In this document: piece after piece, positions 39,450-50,933 of the stretch | Numbering within the stretch: position 1 is the stretch's first letter | Layout: each line of letters opens with the position of its first letter | From: Filosporella fistucella | Taxonomy: Eukaryota; Ascomycota; Leotiomycetes; Helotiales | Length of the DNA: 64,000 nt | Direction of reading: 5' to 3' | Assembly (NCBI GenBank): GCA_030077755.1 | Contig: JAQJZZ010000008.1 | Location: forward strand, 1,798,001 to 1,862,000 | The notes under the pieces: generated by a model | Told to the model about the DNA's origin: nothing | Seen by the model: only the letters and a program-made list of their open reading frames with translations | Databases searched by the model: none | Program-made: the position numbers and the translations under genes

Positions 39450-41762
39450 TTATCTGCCAGTGTAGCCAACAGGAGGAGCTGGTAATGCCGCCGAGTATGG
39501 GTTGGCATCAAGATAGCGAGGGCCCTCAGGCCCATAATCATAGCGATCGCCATTCTGGGATGCTGAATAGCCATCAGTCCTCCGTCTTCCACCCTGACTC
39601 CTCCCTGAACCCTTTTGACGCTCAAGACGCTTCTTGTGGCGTTCTTCTTTCTTCTCTCGGAATTCGCGGCACTCGTGTCGCATCTCGTTCGCTTCCTTGA
39701 TTTCCGAGAATGCGCCTTTGATACCGAGTGCTGCAATTCCGACAGAAGCTGCATCTTGCAAAGTAGCCTTGGCCTTGAGCTTTCGTGCCTCTTCAGGAGT
39801 CATTTCTCCCTCTTGCACTGCTTTGTGCCGCGCATTACGTTTCTCCATACTCTGATAGATGTTGTGCGCGGCGTGTATAGTAGCGACAGTAGCCAAACCG
39901 GCTGTAATAAGTTGCTTACCTTTCATCTTTTTGATTCTCTTCTCATCCTCCGAAGAGGATCCCAGACTACTCTCCGAATCCGACGCATCTTGTCTTCCTT
40001 CTGCAATGCGTCTATTTCTCCTTCCATCCTTGGCCCGAGCAGAACGACGCTCCCCACCACTCCTAGAACCAGCTTGGCTGACGCGAGAATCTGCATATCT
40101 TGGGTCTCCATATGGATTTCTACTATCGGCGTATCCAACATCTCGAGTAGAATCACCACGACGAGAGTGTCTAGACTCGTAGCCGTCGTCAGAACCACCT
40201 TTACGTCTGCGCGAGGATCGGTGGACAGTAGTTTCTTCAATCTCCCTCACATCCCCACGATCTTTGTCATGTGCAGCGGCTTCTCCGATCCCTAGTGCTG
40301 CGAGTCCCTTTCTTGCGTAGTCTGTGACGCTCTTGCTTCTCTTATGACGATCACCACGTCTGGGTGATGGGCTTCGACTGTCATATGAATCTGAATCATA
40401 TCTCTTGCGTCGTGAGCCCCCATCAGCGCGCGATCGAGAACGTGAACGATCAAGAAGTTTCTTGCCGGCTAATGCACCCAGCCCTGCTGTAGCAAGTGCG
40501 GCGAGAGGGCCTGTTCCACCGCCACCTCCTCCGCCACGAGATCTTGATCGGGATCTACCAGACCTGGTCGAGCCATTATCGTCCTCGATATTGTTTCTTG
40601 AACCGTTGATCAATCTGTTACCGGCCAAACCTCCCACTACTGCCTCAAGAATGTGACGTTTGCTTTTGCGATCTGGATCACGATCCGCTGCAGCATCGAT
40701 TCCACCAGCTCCAATAGCAGCTGTAAGAATACGCTTTCCCTTGTCTCCACCCCATCCACCAGGTTCATTCCTGACACGGAAAGCTTCTGTTGCACCGGCC
40801 AGAAGAGCAGCTTTGGCAGCTTGCTGAAATTTAGCTGCCCCTTCAGGAGATCTTGCACGGCCTCCAGCGCGAGAGCCTGCTCGAGATCGGCTTTTCGTAG
40901 AAACGTAGCTGTCACCACTTCCTCTTCTGCTTCGCCCACCAGAGGTCGCTTTTGCTGCAGCTCCCAAACCCGCAAGACCCAGAGCGCCTTCAACAAATGA
41001 CTTGCTGCGGCTCTTCTTCTTTGGTTTGATGCTTTCCTCATCAGAAGAGTAATATTCATCTATCTCGCCATTTCGGCCTCGATGAGCGACGTATGTCTTG
41101 ACTTTCTCCTCCCCTTTGCCTTTTTGTTTCGCATATAGCTCAGCTCCTTCGTATCCTGCAAAAGCACCTGCTGCTCCGATAGCAGCTGATTGTAGCGCAT
41201 TGCGAGACACTGGTCGACCATCTGCTTGCTTGCGGTCCCATAATTCTTTACCACCAACAGCCAAAGCTGCTCCTCCAACTGCGGCGATAATTTTCTGGTT
41301 TCGTGATAGAGAGCGGCGGCGAGGCTTTTCTCTAATCTCTTGTTCGGCGTAAACCATGCTCTTCCGACTCCGATGGTCATCTATGTCATTGTACGAACGT
41401 CGTGGGTCCTGATATGCTCCTACGTAACCACGTTCGGCTGAACGTGAACGAACCGGGCCGTACCGATCATCTCGAACCATGGAACGCTGTGAAGTGTAAG
41501 TTCCCGCTCCTGGTGGAGGAAAATCTCTTCTGACCTCTTCAATAGAGAGATCACTATCTTCACGAACTGGTCGGCGGACAATATCGGTGGTTCTAGATGA
41601 CATATATGGCGGTTCTAGAGCTGTTCCTACTGGGGATCTGACGAAGGTCTCCTGAGTTTCGACATATCGTGGCTCGCGTTCATCTCTTTCTCTGCGGTCA
41701 CGATGTCGGTGAGATCTTGAGCGACGGTCATCGATCTGCTCATAGGGGTCGATGGCTGACAT
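39450..41762 (-). CDS. RS- and Gly-rich DUF3824-like fungal protein
   Basis: Intronless, 770 aa. The sequence is dominated by Arg/Ser dipeptides and Gly/Ala patches. Short amphipathic modules recur: NQKIIAAVGGAALAVGGKEL, LQSAAIGAAGAFAGYEGAEL, FVEGALGLAGLGAAAKATSG, ILEAVVGGLAGNRLINGSRN, LAALATAGLGALAGKKLLDR and LATVATIHAAHNIYQSMEKR. These small-residue helices between charged, phosphorylatable spacers are what I recall of the fungal DUF3824 family, whose function is not established. The helices resemble glycine-zipper segments, so membrane contact or self-assembly is possible. The start at 41762 (MSAIDPYEQIDDRRSRSHRH) is the first ATG of the frame. Confidence 0.8.
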   Translation of the reverse strand: MSAIDPYEQIDDRRSRSHRHRDRRERDEREPRYVETQETFVRSPVGTALEPPYMSSRTTDIVRRPVREDSDLSIEEVRRDFPPPGAGTYTSQRSMVRDDRYGPVRSRSAERGYVGAYQDPRRSYNDIDDHRSRKSMVYAEQEIREKPRRRSLSRNQKIIAAVGGAALAVGGKELWDRKQADGRPVSRNALQSAAIGAAGAFAGYEGAELYAKQKGKGEEKVKTYVAHRGRNGEIDEYYSSDEESIKPKKKSRSKSFVEGALGLAGLGAAAKATSGGRSRRGSGDSYVSTKSRSRAGSRAGGRARSPEGAAKFQQAAKAALLAGATEAFRVRNEPGGWGGDKGKRILTAAIGAGGIDAAADRDPDRKSKRHILEAVVGGLAGNRLINGSRNNIEDDNGSTRSGRSRSRSRGGGGGGGTGPLAALATAGLGALAGKKLLDRSRSRSRADGGSRRKRYDSDSYDSRSPSPRRGDRHKRSKSVTDYARKGLAALGIGEAAAHDKDRGDVREIEETTVHRSSRRRKGGSDDGYESRHSRRGDSTRDVGYADSRNPYGDPRYADSRVSQAGSRSGGERRSARAKDGRRNRRIAEGRQDASDSESSLGSSSEDEKRIKKMKGKQLITAGLATVATIHAAHNIYQSMEKRNARHKAVQEGEMTPEEARKLKAKATLQDAASVGIAALGIKGAFSEIKEANEMRHECREFREKKEERHKKRLERQKGSGRSQGGRRRTDGYSASQNGDRYDYGPEGPRYLDANPYSAALPAPPVGYTGR

Positions 41763-43992
41763 GATTTAACTTGTTGGAATATCTTCAGCGAAGGCTGTAG
41801 ATTTCTTTGATGGTTGCCAAGTTATCGAGTCTTGCGCCCGAAGAACTAAAATTTAGGTTGCGCTTGATTATTGAGCTTGTCGGAAAGTAGAGTACGACAA
41901 AAGGCTGGTGTGACAGCCAGTACTTTCGTTGGATGCTTGGTCGTAGTATTGAATATAAAAGTTGTTATGTTGATGTTGTTGAAGATGTTGAGATGAGAAA
42001 TTGATGTGAGGATGGTGGCTCCGAGCTTGCGATGACGAAGGTGAGGGACGGACTACAGGGTGAATATGAGGGGCACTGTCTCGCCTTTCCTTGTGGTCGG
42101 TGAGTGAGTGAGGTGGCTGGGCTGGGCGCTGGGGTACTTTTGGTACGGTGACGGTGTACATGTAGTACTTTGTACCTGCGGAACGACTCGGGCATGCGAC
42201 GAACAAACTCGAAATGCCTGAACAGAGAAAATCCCACCCACCAGCCGAGTAGCAGCTTGCCTGTTTGCCTGTTCGCCTGATTTTACATGCAATTTGGCTC
42301 TGAGATTGGAGACGTTGGGTTTCAAAGCCTTAACTTGTCACTTTTATTGGGCACAAAAGACTCATCAGCAGGGTCCATCCACCATGAATTGTTATTACTC
42401 GATGAGATGCTCCGAAATTTGCTCTGCCTTGCCAGTGCAGCTGGAAGATGCTGACCACCATCATCGTGCATGTCACAAAGGGTGCCACTGCCAGACCACA
42501 CACGCCAAACATACCACTTCCGTTCTCTCCGATTCTACGTAGCACTACGTACTCAAGTATCCATACCTACTACGGAGTACCTGCAATAGATTTCAATGGG
42601 TTCGAAAGATCATGCCATGTATGTATCTTACCTAGGGCAGAGCGCGGCATTCGGGATCTCGGTAGATTTTGGCGTGGATTGTTCTTTGTAGCTTCTAGGA
42701 ACAAGCACATAGGATATATTGGGCTCTGTTATGGGATGATAATGTCGGCTTGTACCAGACGCCGGCTGCCACGAAAGCAAGTCTCCCCCAAAGTTGATTG
42801 ACTACTGACGGCAGCTAGTTTCCGTCCAGGTACATGTGGCTAAAAAATCTGCAGGGTGCACATACAGAATGGTCTGCTGCTAAACTGCGCCTCAGTCTCT
42901 GCCACTTTGTGCTGTGACCAGACGACCTGAGAAACGTTCTCTTGAGCACGATAGAAGATATACCATGCAAGGCTGCTGAGTTATCATTACTTCCTCTTAA
43001 GCCCAGCCACACTGGCTTATGTGGCGCCGCAACGATTTTTGCCGCCTGACTTGTTATCTTCCAACCACTCCATCGCAAACAGGTGTGTGCAAGATAAGTC
43101 CTCCCGAAGGAAGCACCGAAAGATTGAGCAGATGATGTCATTGACACGTGATATATCATATTCTCCTTATTCTGTCCTGTCATTCGAGGATCAACATTGC
43201 CATCTCTCTGCATTGCTGCATTGCCCTGAAATTATCTGGGATATGTTTTCTGCAGGATTCATGGAAATACGTCGGCCGCCCTTGTCTATTGCAATCCTGC
43301 TTCTCCTTTCACTTCCAACTCGAGATCAAATTGCAGCTGGAAGAACATTAAATTTTGAAGCATATTAGTCAAGAAATGTGGGGTAGATACCAAGTCGTGT
43401 CTCAGCCTCGAAGCTGTTTGTGTCTAAGTGATAATCTTTTCTGCCTCGTTTCGATTATTTTTGGCCTGCAAACTACTTAGGCTCCACTACTCTCGAGGTG
43501 CGATTCCGTTCATGTATCTTGACGGAAGCAGTATCCTCATCCTGCTTTCATTTCACAATCGCACCGTTACTCGAAATGCGGAGCTCTGCAGGGGCAAGTC
43601 ATCGCCAACTTCAGAACCAGGTTTCTGCATAGTTCGAACAAATAAGAATGGATCCAAGAGGTACATTCATGAAGTACCCCTTGCTTCAACCTGCGAAGTT
43701 CGCAATTCCAATGTCGTGACGAATCCGTAAGGTGTTTTGATTTCTTTTACTGGATGAGAATTGTTCCGCACCTTGAAATTACCCCTGCTCAAGCGTTGGC
43801 TCTGCTTCATGACGCCCCAGAAGCTGTAATCAGGACCGAGCATATCGAAAGTAGAACAGTTTAAAATCTGTCAAGAAGAACCTCTCAATTGGATTCTTGT
43901 TTCATTATTTCGAAACTTCGCTCCTTCTGTAAGAGTTCTATTCTCACGAATACCATCATAAGTTTTTGTTCTACCATTAGGTGCTCGTCATA
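41763..43992. other. Divergent gene-free interval, DUF3824-like gene / GPI wall protein
   Basis: About 2.2 kb that must hold both promoters. From 41765 to about 42250 the minus strand is pyrimidine-rich, like the leader of the DUF3824-like gene. TACGGAGTA occurs at 42571-42579. No coding exon is supported. Confidence 0.4.
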
Positions 43993-44985
43993 ATGCGTAC
44001 ATCCATCTTAGCAGCTCTCATCAGCACGGCGGTTGCTACTGAGCACGTGAAGCGTCAAGCATCGGATTCTGCACAGTTTAGCTCGGCGGCAAACAACCTC
44101 ATCTCCAACTATGTTCCATCTGCGATACTCACAGCATGGGAATCAGCTATAGCATCAGCAGCTAGCGCCGCTTCGATTACTGAAGATGCAAAATCTCTCC
44201 TCCACTCCGCATTGCTTGAGCCCAGCGCACCCGCGTGGTTTGCTTCAGCCATCCCAACTGAGTTTGCATCCCAAATCTCAGCTCTTACAGCGAGCATCAA
44301 TGTCCTACGTGCAACACCAACTTCGGGATCAGGTGTATCAGTTCCAATCGTTGTGGTCATTACGACAACAGATTCCAGTGGGAGCACATATACCACCAGT
44401 CAGACATCCTCAGCATTGGGAGTGTCAGCGCCTGTGGTATTGGTCATAACTACAACCGACGCCAGCGGAAGCACCTATGTTAGCAGTCAAACTACGACTG
44501 CGCAGATTGCTTCAGGAACCCCAAGCTCAGTTGATGTGGTGGTTACGATAACTACAACGAACTCAGTTGGAAGCACTTTTACGACCAGCCAAACCACAGC
44601 AGTCTCAGGGAACGGAACATCTCTTGGAGGATCTAAGAATGGAACGACGGGCGGGCTCTTATCTACATCGTAAGTCAGTATCCTCGCTCTGCATCAGTAG
44701 CTGACTAACTTGAATAGATCGACAACCGGAAGCGGGACAAATCTTGGGTCAGCAGCTGGAGGCTCTGCTTCAAGATTGACGACAGAAGTGATCTCTGGCG
44801 TAACTTCTGTGTTTACGGTGGCTGTGAGCGGTGCTAACAGCATAGCATCTAGCCTGGGTAGTGCAGCTAGCAGTGCCTTAGGAACGGGCACTTCATCGTC
44901 TTCTGCAGGAGGCAGTATACCCACAGCTGCTTCTGGCGCTGGCGCTGGAGTCCTTGGACTTGTTGGACTAATGATGGCTTTGTGA
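43993..44985 (+). CDS. GPI-anchored Ser/Thr-rich cell-wall protein
   Basis: Exons 43993-44669 and 44718-44985 over a 48-nt intron give 314 aa. It starts with a signal peptide, MRTSILAALISTAVATEHVK, followed by KRQ, a possible Kex2 site. The N-terminal ~100 residues are Ala/Ser-rich helices. Then three copies of a repeat of about 20-40 residues share ITTT(D/N)xxGST(Y/F)xxSQT: the first in PIVVVITTTDSSGSTY, the second in PVVLVITTTDASGSTY, the third in DVVVTITTTNSVGSTF. The C-terminus is Ser/Gly-rich and ends with a hydrophobic tail (AGAGVLGLVGLMMAL) after small residues, as for GPI attachment. Function is probably structural; the repeats are likely O-glycosylated. Start taken at the ATG; the frame opens 12 bases earlier at a GTG. 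Confidence 0.85.
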
Positions 44986-46086
44986 AGCTATAAATTACTG
45001 CCTGGAGAATGAGAAGGAATCCGCAATATAGAGGGATGTTCACTCAGACTTATATATATAATTTGATACCATTAAAGAAGAATAGCAAAACCAACCAATT
45101 GAAAACTAGACTTGGACCGTTGAAATTGATATGAGGAGTCATGGAGATTATGATCATATCCGGTCTGAGCTGGGAGCAAGACATGATATTGAACCTGCCC
45201 TGCGTCTTATGCGCCCAAAAAGTGCCCCGGGACAAGACACTCCAATAAGAATGCTTCATTGACAGTGGGTAAAATGGCCAAACGTGATTGTTTCCACCAA
45301 GTAGATTGATTTCGTGGGGTCAACGATCAAACCCCTACACGTGTGGAAAAGAAACGTATGGGGACCTGTCAAGGTCCAATGAGGCCGAGAAGCTTAGGGA
45401 CTAATTCTATTATTCCCCAATCCTTGATGAGTCTGGGCATGATAGGTTGGGAAACTCTCCAATCTGATTGAGGCAATGTGAAAATCCATCAGAGCATCTT
45501 GAGATAGGAGTACATAATTGAGAACGTTTGCAACTCTTCGAAGTATGAACATGCCGAAGCAGGACCAAGTTGCAGAAAGTTTACTGCCTCAATGTGCGTA
45601 AAATATCGGAAATATTTCTGTACAGTCTTTCATTTGGGCGCTCTTAATCCCTGGAGCTTTATCCCTCCCCGTAACAACCCTTAGCGGGTTAACGATTAAG
45701 TTCAGCTGTCAAGCTTACAGTAATTGTCAGTCTTATTCTTCATTCATGGGCATAACCTTACCACAACATCATAAGCTTCCTGTTCAAACAATTCTCACGA
45801 CAGGTTTCAAGTTTCATGGCGCGCAAAGGCTACAGTTTTGACCGGAAGGACATGGCGGTCGACTGTTTGTTCAGCCGCTGTGGCGGAGCTATTTTGGGGG
45901 CTGAAATTACCTGAAGAGAGTGAAAAAGAGCACAAAGTCTTCTGCACGTCGTCGAGAGAGCAACTGTCATATTTTCGAAGCAAATTGTCTAGGGGCAATT
46001 CGAATAATGACGGCAGTATCGTATATCCCGGAACCCGCCGATCAACCTTCAGAGGACAATCACCCTCTCTTTCGTCGCAGCTCGCA
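44986..46086. other. Intergenic stretch, GPI protein to modin-like gene
   Basis: 1.1 kb with no supportable gene. A (TA)n-like run lies at 45053-45060. The frame of the next gene is open upstream of its ATG to about 45838, but that part lacks an ATG start and does not look conserved, so I treat it as leader. Confidence 0.4.
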
Positions 46087-47860
46087 ATGAGTGGCCTCGA
46101 TAACCTCAGCCAAAATATCTTTGGACTCGTCGCTCTACTTGTCAGTCTAGTGGCCCTTTGCACAACCGTTCTGCAAGTACTGCAGCAATACTTCTCCAGC
46201 GCTGAAGGATATCGACGATGTCACAAATCCGTAATGGGTCTTTGGGTACGTTGAAGGGCGCTTTACCTGTCTTTCGTGGTTGAAGGTAACTAATAAACAC
46301 ATTGTTACAGGCTAAAGGTACACACCGAAAGTTACGACTACAGGAATTCCGAATTGAGGTGGTTTTCGAAACTCCAGTGATATTCACAGCACGACCAGAG
46401 AACCGGCGCGGGCCAATCCAGAACAGGGAGATATATTACCTAGATGGAAGTGACGAGAGTTACACAAAAACTAAGATTTTGAATGAAAATGCACAACAAG
46501 AGGCCGACGCTGAAGCAACAGCAAGAGTTCACACTGCAGACGATGAGAGAGCCTCTTGGGTCACGCTTTTGTACACTCTTCAGCTCAAGGAATCACAATC
46601 TCGAAATTGGGATGAAAGATGGCGGTTAAAATCGCCTCCCCGGAAAGGAGCTCCGTCACCTATCAACCCCCCAAAGTACCGACTTGCCGTTGGACTACAA
46701 AGTAAGACGCGATCCTGGGACTTTATCCCATCCTCAATCACAAAACCCTATGCTACATCTGCTATTTGTCATTTGGTAGAAATGATGTCTATGTTAGGAC
46801 TTTACTGGAAGGTTTTTGACCAGTCTGTGTGGAATCTGCGAGCTGAAGGGAATGGATTCATCTTGACTTCGACGACTGTCCACGGACTCGGAGTGATGGT
46901 TGTGTTTGCAACAACCGGATCTTCAAAGTTCAAAGAGAATCGGGTTATACCATGCGAGGCCGTCAAAGCTTTATCTTTTGGGGTCGTGCCAAATATTTTC
47001 GATGATGAACAGTACCTTTCTCCAGAGAACGAAACTCAGAGTTTGGAATTGGTTTTTGGAACTCCAGACGAAACGTCGTATACTCTTGAGTCTCTTGGTT
47101 GTCAAGCGGAAACACTGAAAAGATTTCGAGAGGATCATAAGCACATATTTTCAGGTAGACTCAACCCTGTTCATCACATATTCCCTGGCTGACAAATGCA
47201 GTATCTTTTGAGATTGTTGGTATGCTTGCAAAAGTCTTTCGCATTCGCGGGAGTAACTTCAGAATGTTACCAAATCCTACTGCCGATTATTGGCTGAAAA
47301 ACTCAGGGAAGAAGGCATCCTGGAAAATCGCCCGACTCATGGAGGTCTTCCAAGGCAAGCTCAAAACATTTGTAGAGAAAGAAAAGGTCAAACCATGCCA
47401 CCCAATTGCTGCTATTGTTGACCAATGGACGCATATTGCGGAACTTGGTTGTACAGATGAAACGAATCTCAGCACTGACGTCAGGGAAGCTATCCATGAT
47501 ATCTTGGATGAAAAAACCGCATACCTCCTTTCGATATCTCAGCGGGACTTACTTGCAATATTAGTAGCTCACATCACCGAGGTGATTGACGTACTGGCAG
47601 ACCCTGTCTCTCCCATCAATGTCCTCCATTTAGCTAACAAGGAGGAGGGCCTAATGGATTATTACTTCAACAAAATTCGACCTGCTGTCATTGACAATAA
47701 CAAACAGAGAGAGTTAGACATAGAAGATGTGAATGTTGTTTGGGTTACACTTATTTTTCGGATGTTATTATGGTTGATGCTACATGATTTTGACAAAGCT
47801 GATGCTAAGATTGTACCGTCAGATTTACAAGGGAGTAGAATGCCCGTTTATATTGGATGA
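46087..47860 (+). CDS. Modin-like fungal membrane protein
   Basis: Exons 46087-46245, 46311-47154 and 47202-47860 give 553 aa. The first exon encodes MSGLDNLSQNIFGLVALLVS and a hydrophobic segment through about residue 35, then VLQQYFSSAEGYRRCHKSVM. The next exon has RIEVVFETPVIFTARPENRR and later VHGLGVMVVFATTGSS and WDFIPSSITKPYATSAICHL. I recall this architecture (one N-terminal membrane segment, the YFSSAEGYRRC block, a large soluble part) from fungal proteins annotated as modin; their biochemical role is not known to me. The 3' exon encodes a helical C-terminal region. All intron phases agree. Such genes are often in multigene families, which could not be tested here. Confidence 0.72.
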
Positions 47861-48350
47861 GAAAGAGCTATAGGTTGAGCATAGATTGAAGTCAAATATA
47901 TCTAGACGAGAGGGAAAAGTCGACATTATTGCAGGTGTCAGGGAGTGCAGCCGTCTATTTGGGGGGTATATGGTGATAGAGTTGGGTATTGATGGTTGAC
48001 TAATTGGATGTAATTCTTCGCGCTCTCGAACTCGCCGTAGTCCCTTGGTCCAGAATCTATAATGTGACAGACGATTAGCCTGGCTATTTCATATATGCCA
48101 CTGCTTCCCTACGAGCCTAGCAGCGCAATTCTCTGCGATGAGTCTGATTTTCAGATGCTCAGACACTCAGACCAACAGGACTCCTAAGTCTCCTCATCCA
48201 ATTGATCACTGAGTGGCTGACCCCCACTGCAAGGCTGCGAAGAAACCCTCAGCCTTACCTCTACAGCAAGCTCCTTGCTAGCGTCGCTCCACTCCCTTCA
48301 AAATCAAGCCTCATCCACTATCACCAAACCGCATTCCACCATTCACAATC
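47861..48350. other. Intergenic stretch, modin-like gene to COX19
   Basis: 490 bp; 3' flank of one gene and the promoter and C-rich leader of the next. Nothing else is seen. Confidence 0.4.
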
Positions 48351-48930
48351 ATGAGTTTCGGTGGCCCAGGAGGCGCAGCCATAAACACGAAACCCTCGCC
48401 GTATGTTTCTCTGTTCTTGTATCTGCGAAGATGAATTGGTGCTAATTGATCGCTATAGGCCTGAACGTGGGAGTTTCCCGTTGGATCATGATGGTACGAT
48501 GTTCTTTCTTGTTTTATTTTTTGGGAAAATCGGTATACGGGAGTTTGGGAAATAGAACGAGCTGGAGAGATGAAGGAGGAAGGTGTAGGACAAAGGCTGA
48601 TTCCGAACAGGCGAATGCAAAGCTGTGATGTCGAGCTACCTTTCATGCATCAAGAAAACGAAGGGAATGAATGACCCTGAGTGCAGGGAGTTGGCGAAGG
48701 GATATCTGACTTGTCGGATGGATAAGTACGTTCTCCTCATCATACCGGACTTGTCACACCAATGATTGGAGGTTTTCTGAGGTAAGAGAGACGGACTAAT
48801 TGTATATAGAAATCTTATGGCGAAGGATGAATTTAAAAACCTTGGGTTTGCAGACGAGCAGAAAGATGGAGGGAAGGATGGGAAGGATAGGAAGGATGAA
48901 GAGGGCAAGAAAGGTGAATTGAGGTGGTAG
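48351..48930 (+). CDS. COX19: Cytochrome c oxidase assembly protein Cox19
   Basis: Cox19 is a twin CX9C protein of the mitochondrial intermembrane space, imported by the Mia40 relay and needed for copper delivery to cytochrome oxidase through Cox11. Four exons (48351-48400, 48459-48493, 48611-48725, 48810-48930) give 106 aa. The product starts MSFGGPGGAAINTKPSPPER, continues GSFPLDHDGEC and has two CX9C motifs: Cys31/Cys41 and Cys53/Cys63. RMDKNLMAKDEFKNLGF follows, which is diagnostic. The tail is Lys/Asp/Gly-rich (repeats of GKD and RKD). No single open frame shows this gene because each exon is short; it was found by splicing. Confidence 0.93.
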
Positions 48931-50933
48931 TTCTATGAAAACACAAGTGGAAAAAGTATATAACAGGCGTTCGGAACGGGTGGGAGCATTTGGGCTGGAA
49001 AGCGTGTCTGCTTGACATGCCGCTCCACTCTATCATTATTGCGATATAGGCAAGCGGCCTTCTATGAAACATTGGATGCGTGTTCATGAATATGAACTAC
49101 AAAGTTTCTAGCTTTGAGTGGGACATTGGGCAAACGATCACATATTTTTGCGGCAACAGCCTCCTTCGACTTCTGTGAGAGAGGCGGTAACATCATACCT
49201 TTGTTCGTTGGAACCTCGAATCCTTGGGGCGATCACAACTTGATGAATCCGAAATCTAAGTATGTCCGTCTAGTTCAGGACGAAGTTCTGGAGCACTTAA
49301 AAGAATCTCTCGCCGTGTTGGAAGACTCCCTAGCACCATGTATTAACGTCTTTGCCATCCCCGCTGCATGACCATCATATCAGACACTTGCATGAGGCCA
49401 TACTACCTGACATATCCAAATCGGAATTAGTATTGAGTTACATCTGAAGCTATCTCATTTGACAACGAGAGTTTTTTCGGGTGGGTCAAGGTCAGCATGC
49501 AAATACAGTAGCAAAGTGAGCTACCATCATAGCCACTGGGTTCGTTTCACTTGCCATCTCCCCTCTCTCACTACACAGAGCATGAGACTTACGCAGCTGG
49601 ATTAGAGGGCCATCCAGGGGTATTACCACAAAATATTCCCTAGTGTCGAATCTATGTTCGAAAGTTTGCCTCGCAATTTGGCCTCGAGGCAAGGAACTCA
49701 TCACGAATTTTTCAGTGCATCACTCAGTACTGAACCACAATTCTACCTGAAGCCCTATTTCCATTCCGAACCCAGACTATCCATAAAGTATTGCTGATTT
49801 CGATGCAGTGATTGCAAAGCCAGATGTTTGAGACTTGGAGTTATAGGAGGCATCAGTGCCAAGAACTGGGTCGTTACCAACAATTTTATCAGGGTTCAAA
49901 ATTGTCGATATGCTCTTACTCCTGCTATTTGGGAAAATCAATCGCTTCCGAGGAAAAATTCCAAATCCTGTCATAAATACAGCACTACTGAAGGCAAATG
50001 AAGCCAATTGGGCCAATGAGTCGGGTTTCAGATGAGCAGATGCAGGCTTTGCAAAGACCTCCAGTTGCATTTAGAAGCATTTATTCTGCTCTTCATTCTA
50101 GGATCACTGTTCAAAATTGAAACAGAGCAGAACTGTCTCGTGCCAGCATCTTGTTGGGCTCAAAATATTTGCTTACATACTTGTGGAGCTTTTGTTACTT
50201 ACATTGGAGTCGTCATCATGCAATTTCTAGCCGTCAAGAATGGCCCGTTCAGCCAGAAAATAGAGATTCTGTCTGATACTCTAATCAAAGAGCCAAAAGC
50301 TTCAACGAGAAGGGCAGCAAGGCATTCGAACCTTCAGAGGTTCTAGTAGAAAGCATTACCGCTTCGTAAATGGTTATCCCCTAAAGAGAATGTAGGGTAT
50401 TTAGAATCTCCTCTCTGCTTTGCTTAGAAGAAATCCAAAAGAATTGCTCTTAACATGCTTGCCCTTCCAAGACCAGTTGATAGACAATCTGAAGTACATT
50501 CGTAATGATCTCATCTAGTCGATGATTCTACTTTCCCCTCCTGACTTGAGGAATAATAGATTGGCTTCGGATTCGAGGATGAAACTGCACAATGACCGTA
50601 ACGGGAGAAACATTCGAGCACCTTCACCCACATGTCTTGCCTTGTCTTGAGGTGCCACTCTCGGGGACACCTGCAAGCAAACGATTCAAACCCACCCCGG
50701 TCCTACGCACTAGAGTCACACTAGCACTCAAAGAAAATTTTGAACCCCTTTTTCCAAATTCACAACAATTGCTTCACGAATTTTGACAAACCCAAAATTA
50801 TCGAGACATAGTTCATCCCCTCCACACAATCCCGTTGAGCTCTAAAGGGGCTCAGGGGTGGACTGTCTGTGCACGGACTACTCGCTTCGGACAGCATGCA
50901 CTATACCTAAACGATCGTAGTGGTTAACTCACG
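48931..50933. other. Gene-poor stretch between COX19 and NPR3
   Basis: About 2 kb with no confident gene. Three frames look slightly protein-like but cannot be named: 49114-49371 plus (no ATG start, an upstream TTTCTAG could be an acceptor), 49777-50070 minus, and 50032-50346 plus, which starts at ATG and has two hydrophobic stretches (EAFILLFILGSLFKI and FVTYIGVVIMQFLAV). They may be remnants of a decayed gene. The last 150 bp are the NPR3 leader. Confidence 0.35.

Noticed and set aside
39615..40295. 226-codon frame antisense to the DUF3824-like gene
   Set aside because: It is a shadow of the RS-rich coding sequence on the other strand; the minus-strand frame is far longer and internally coherent.
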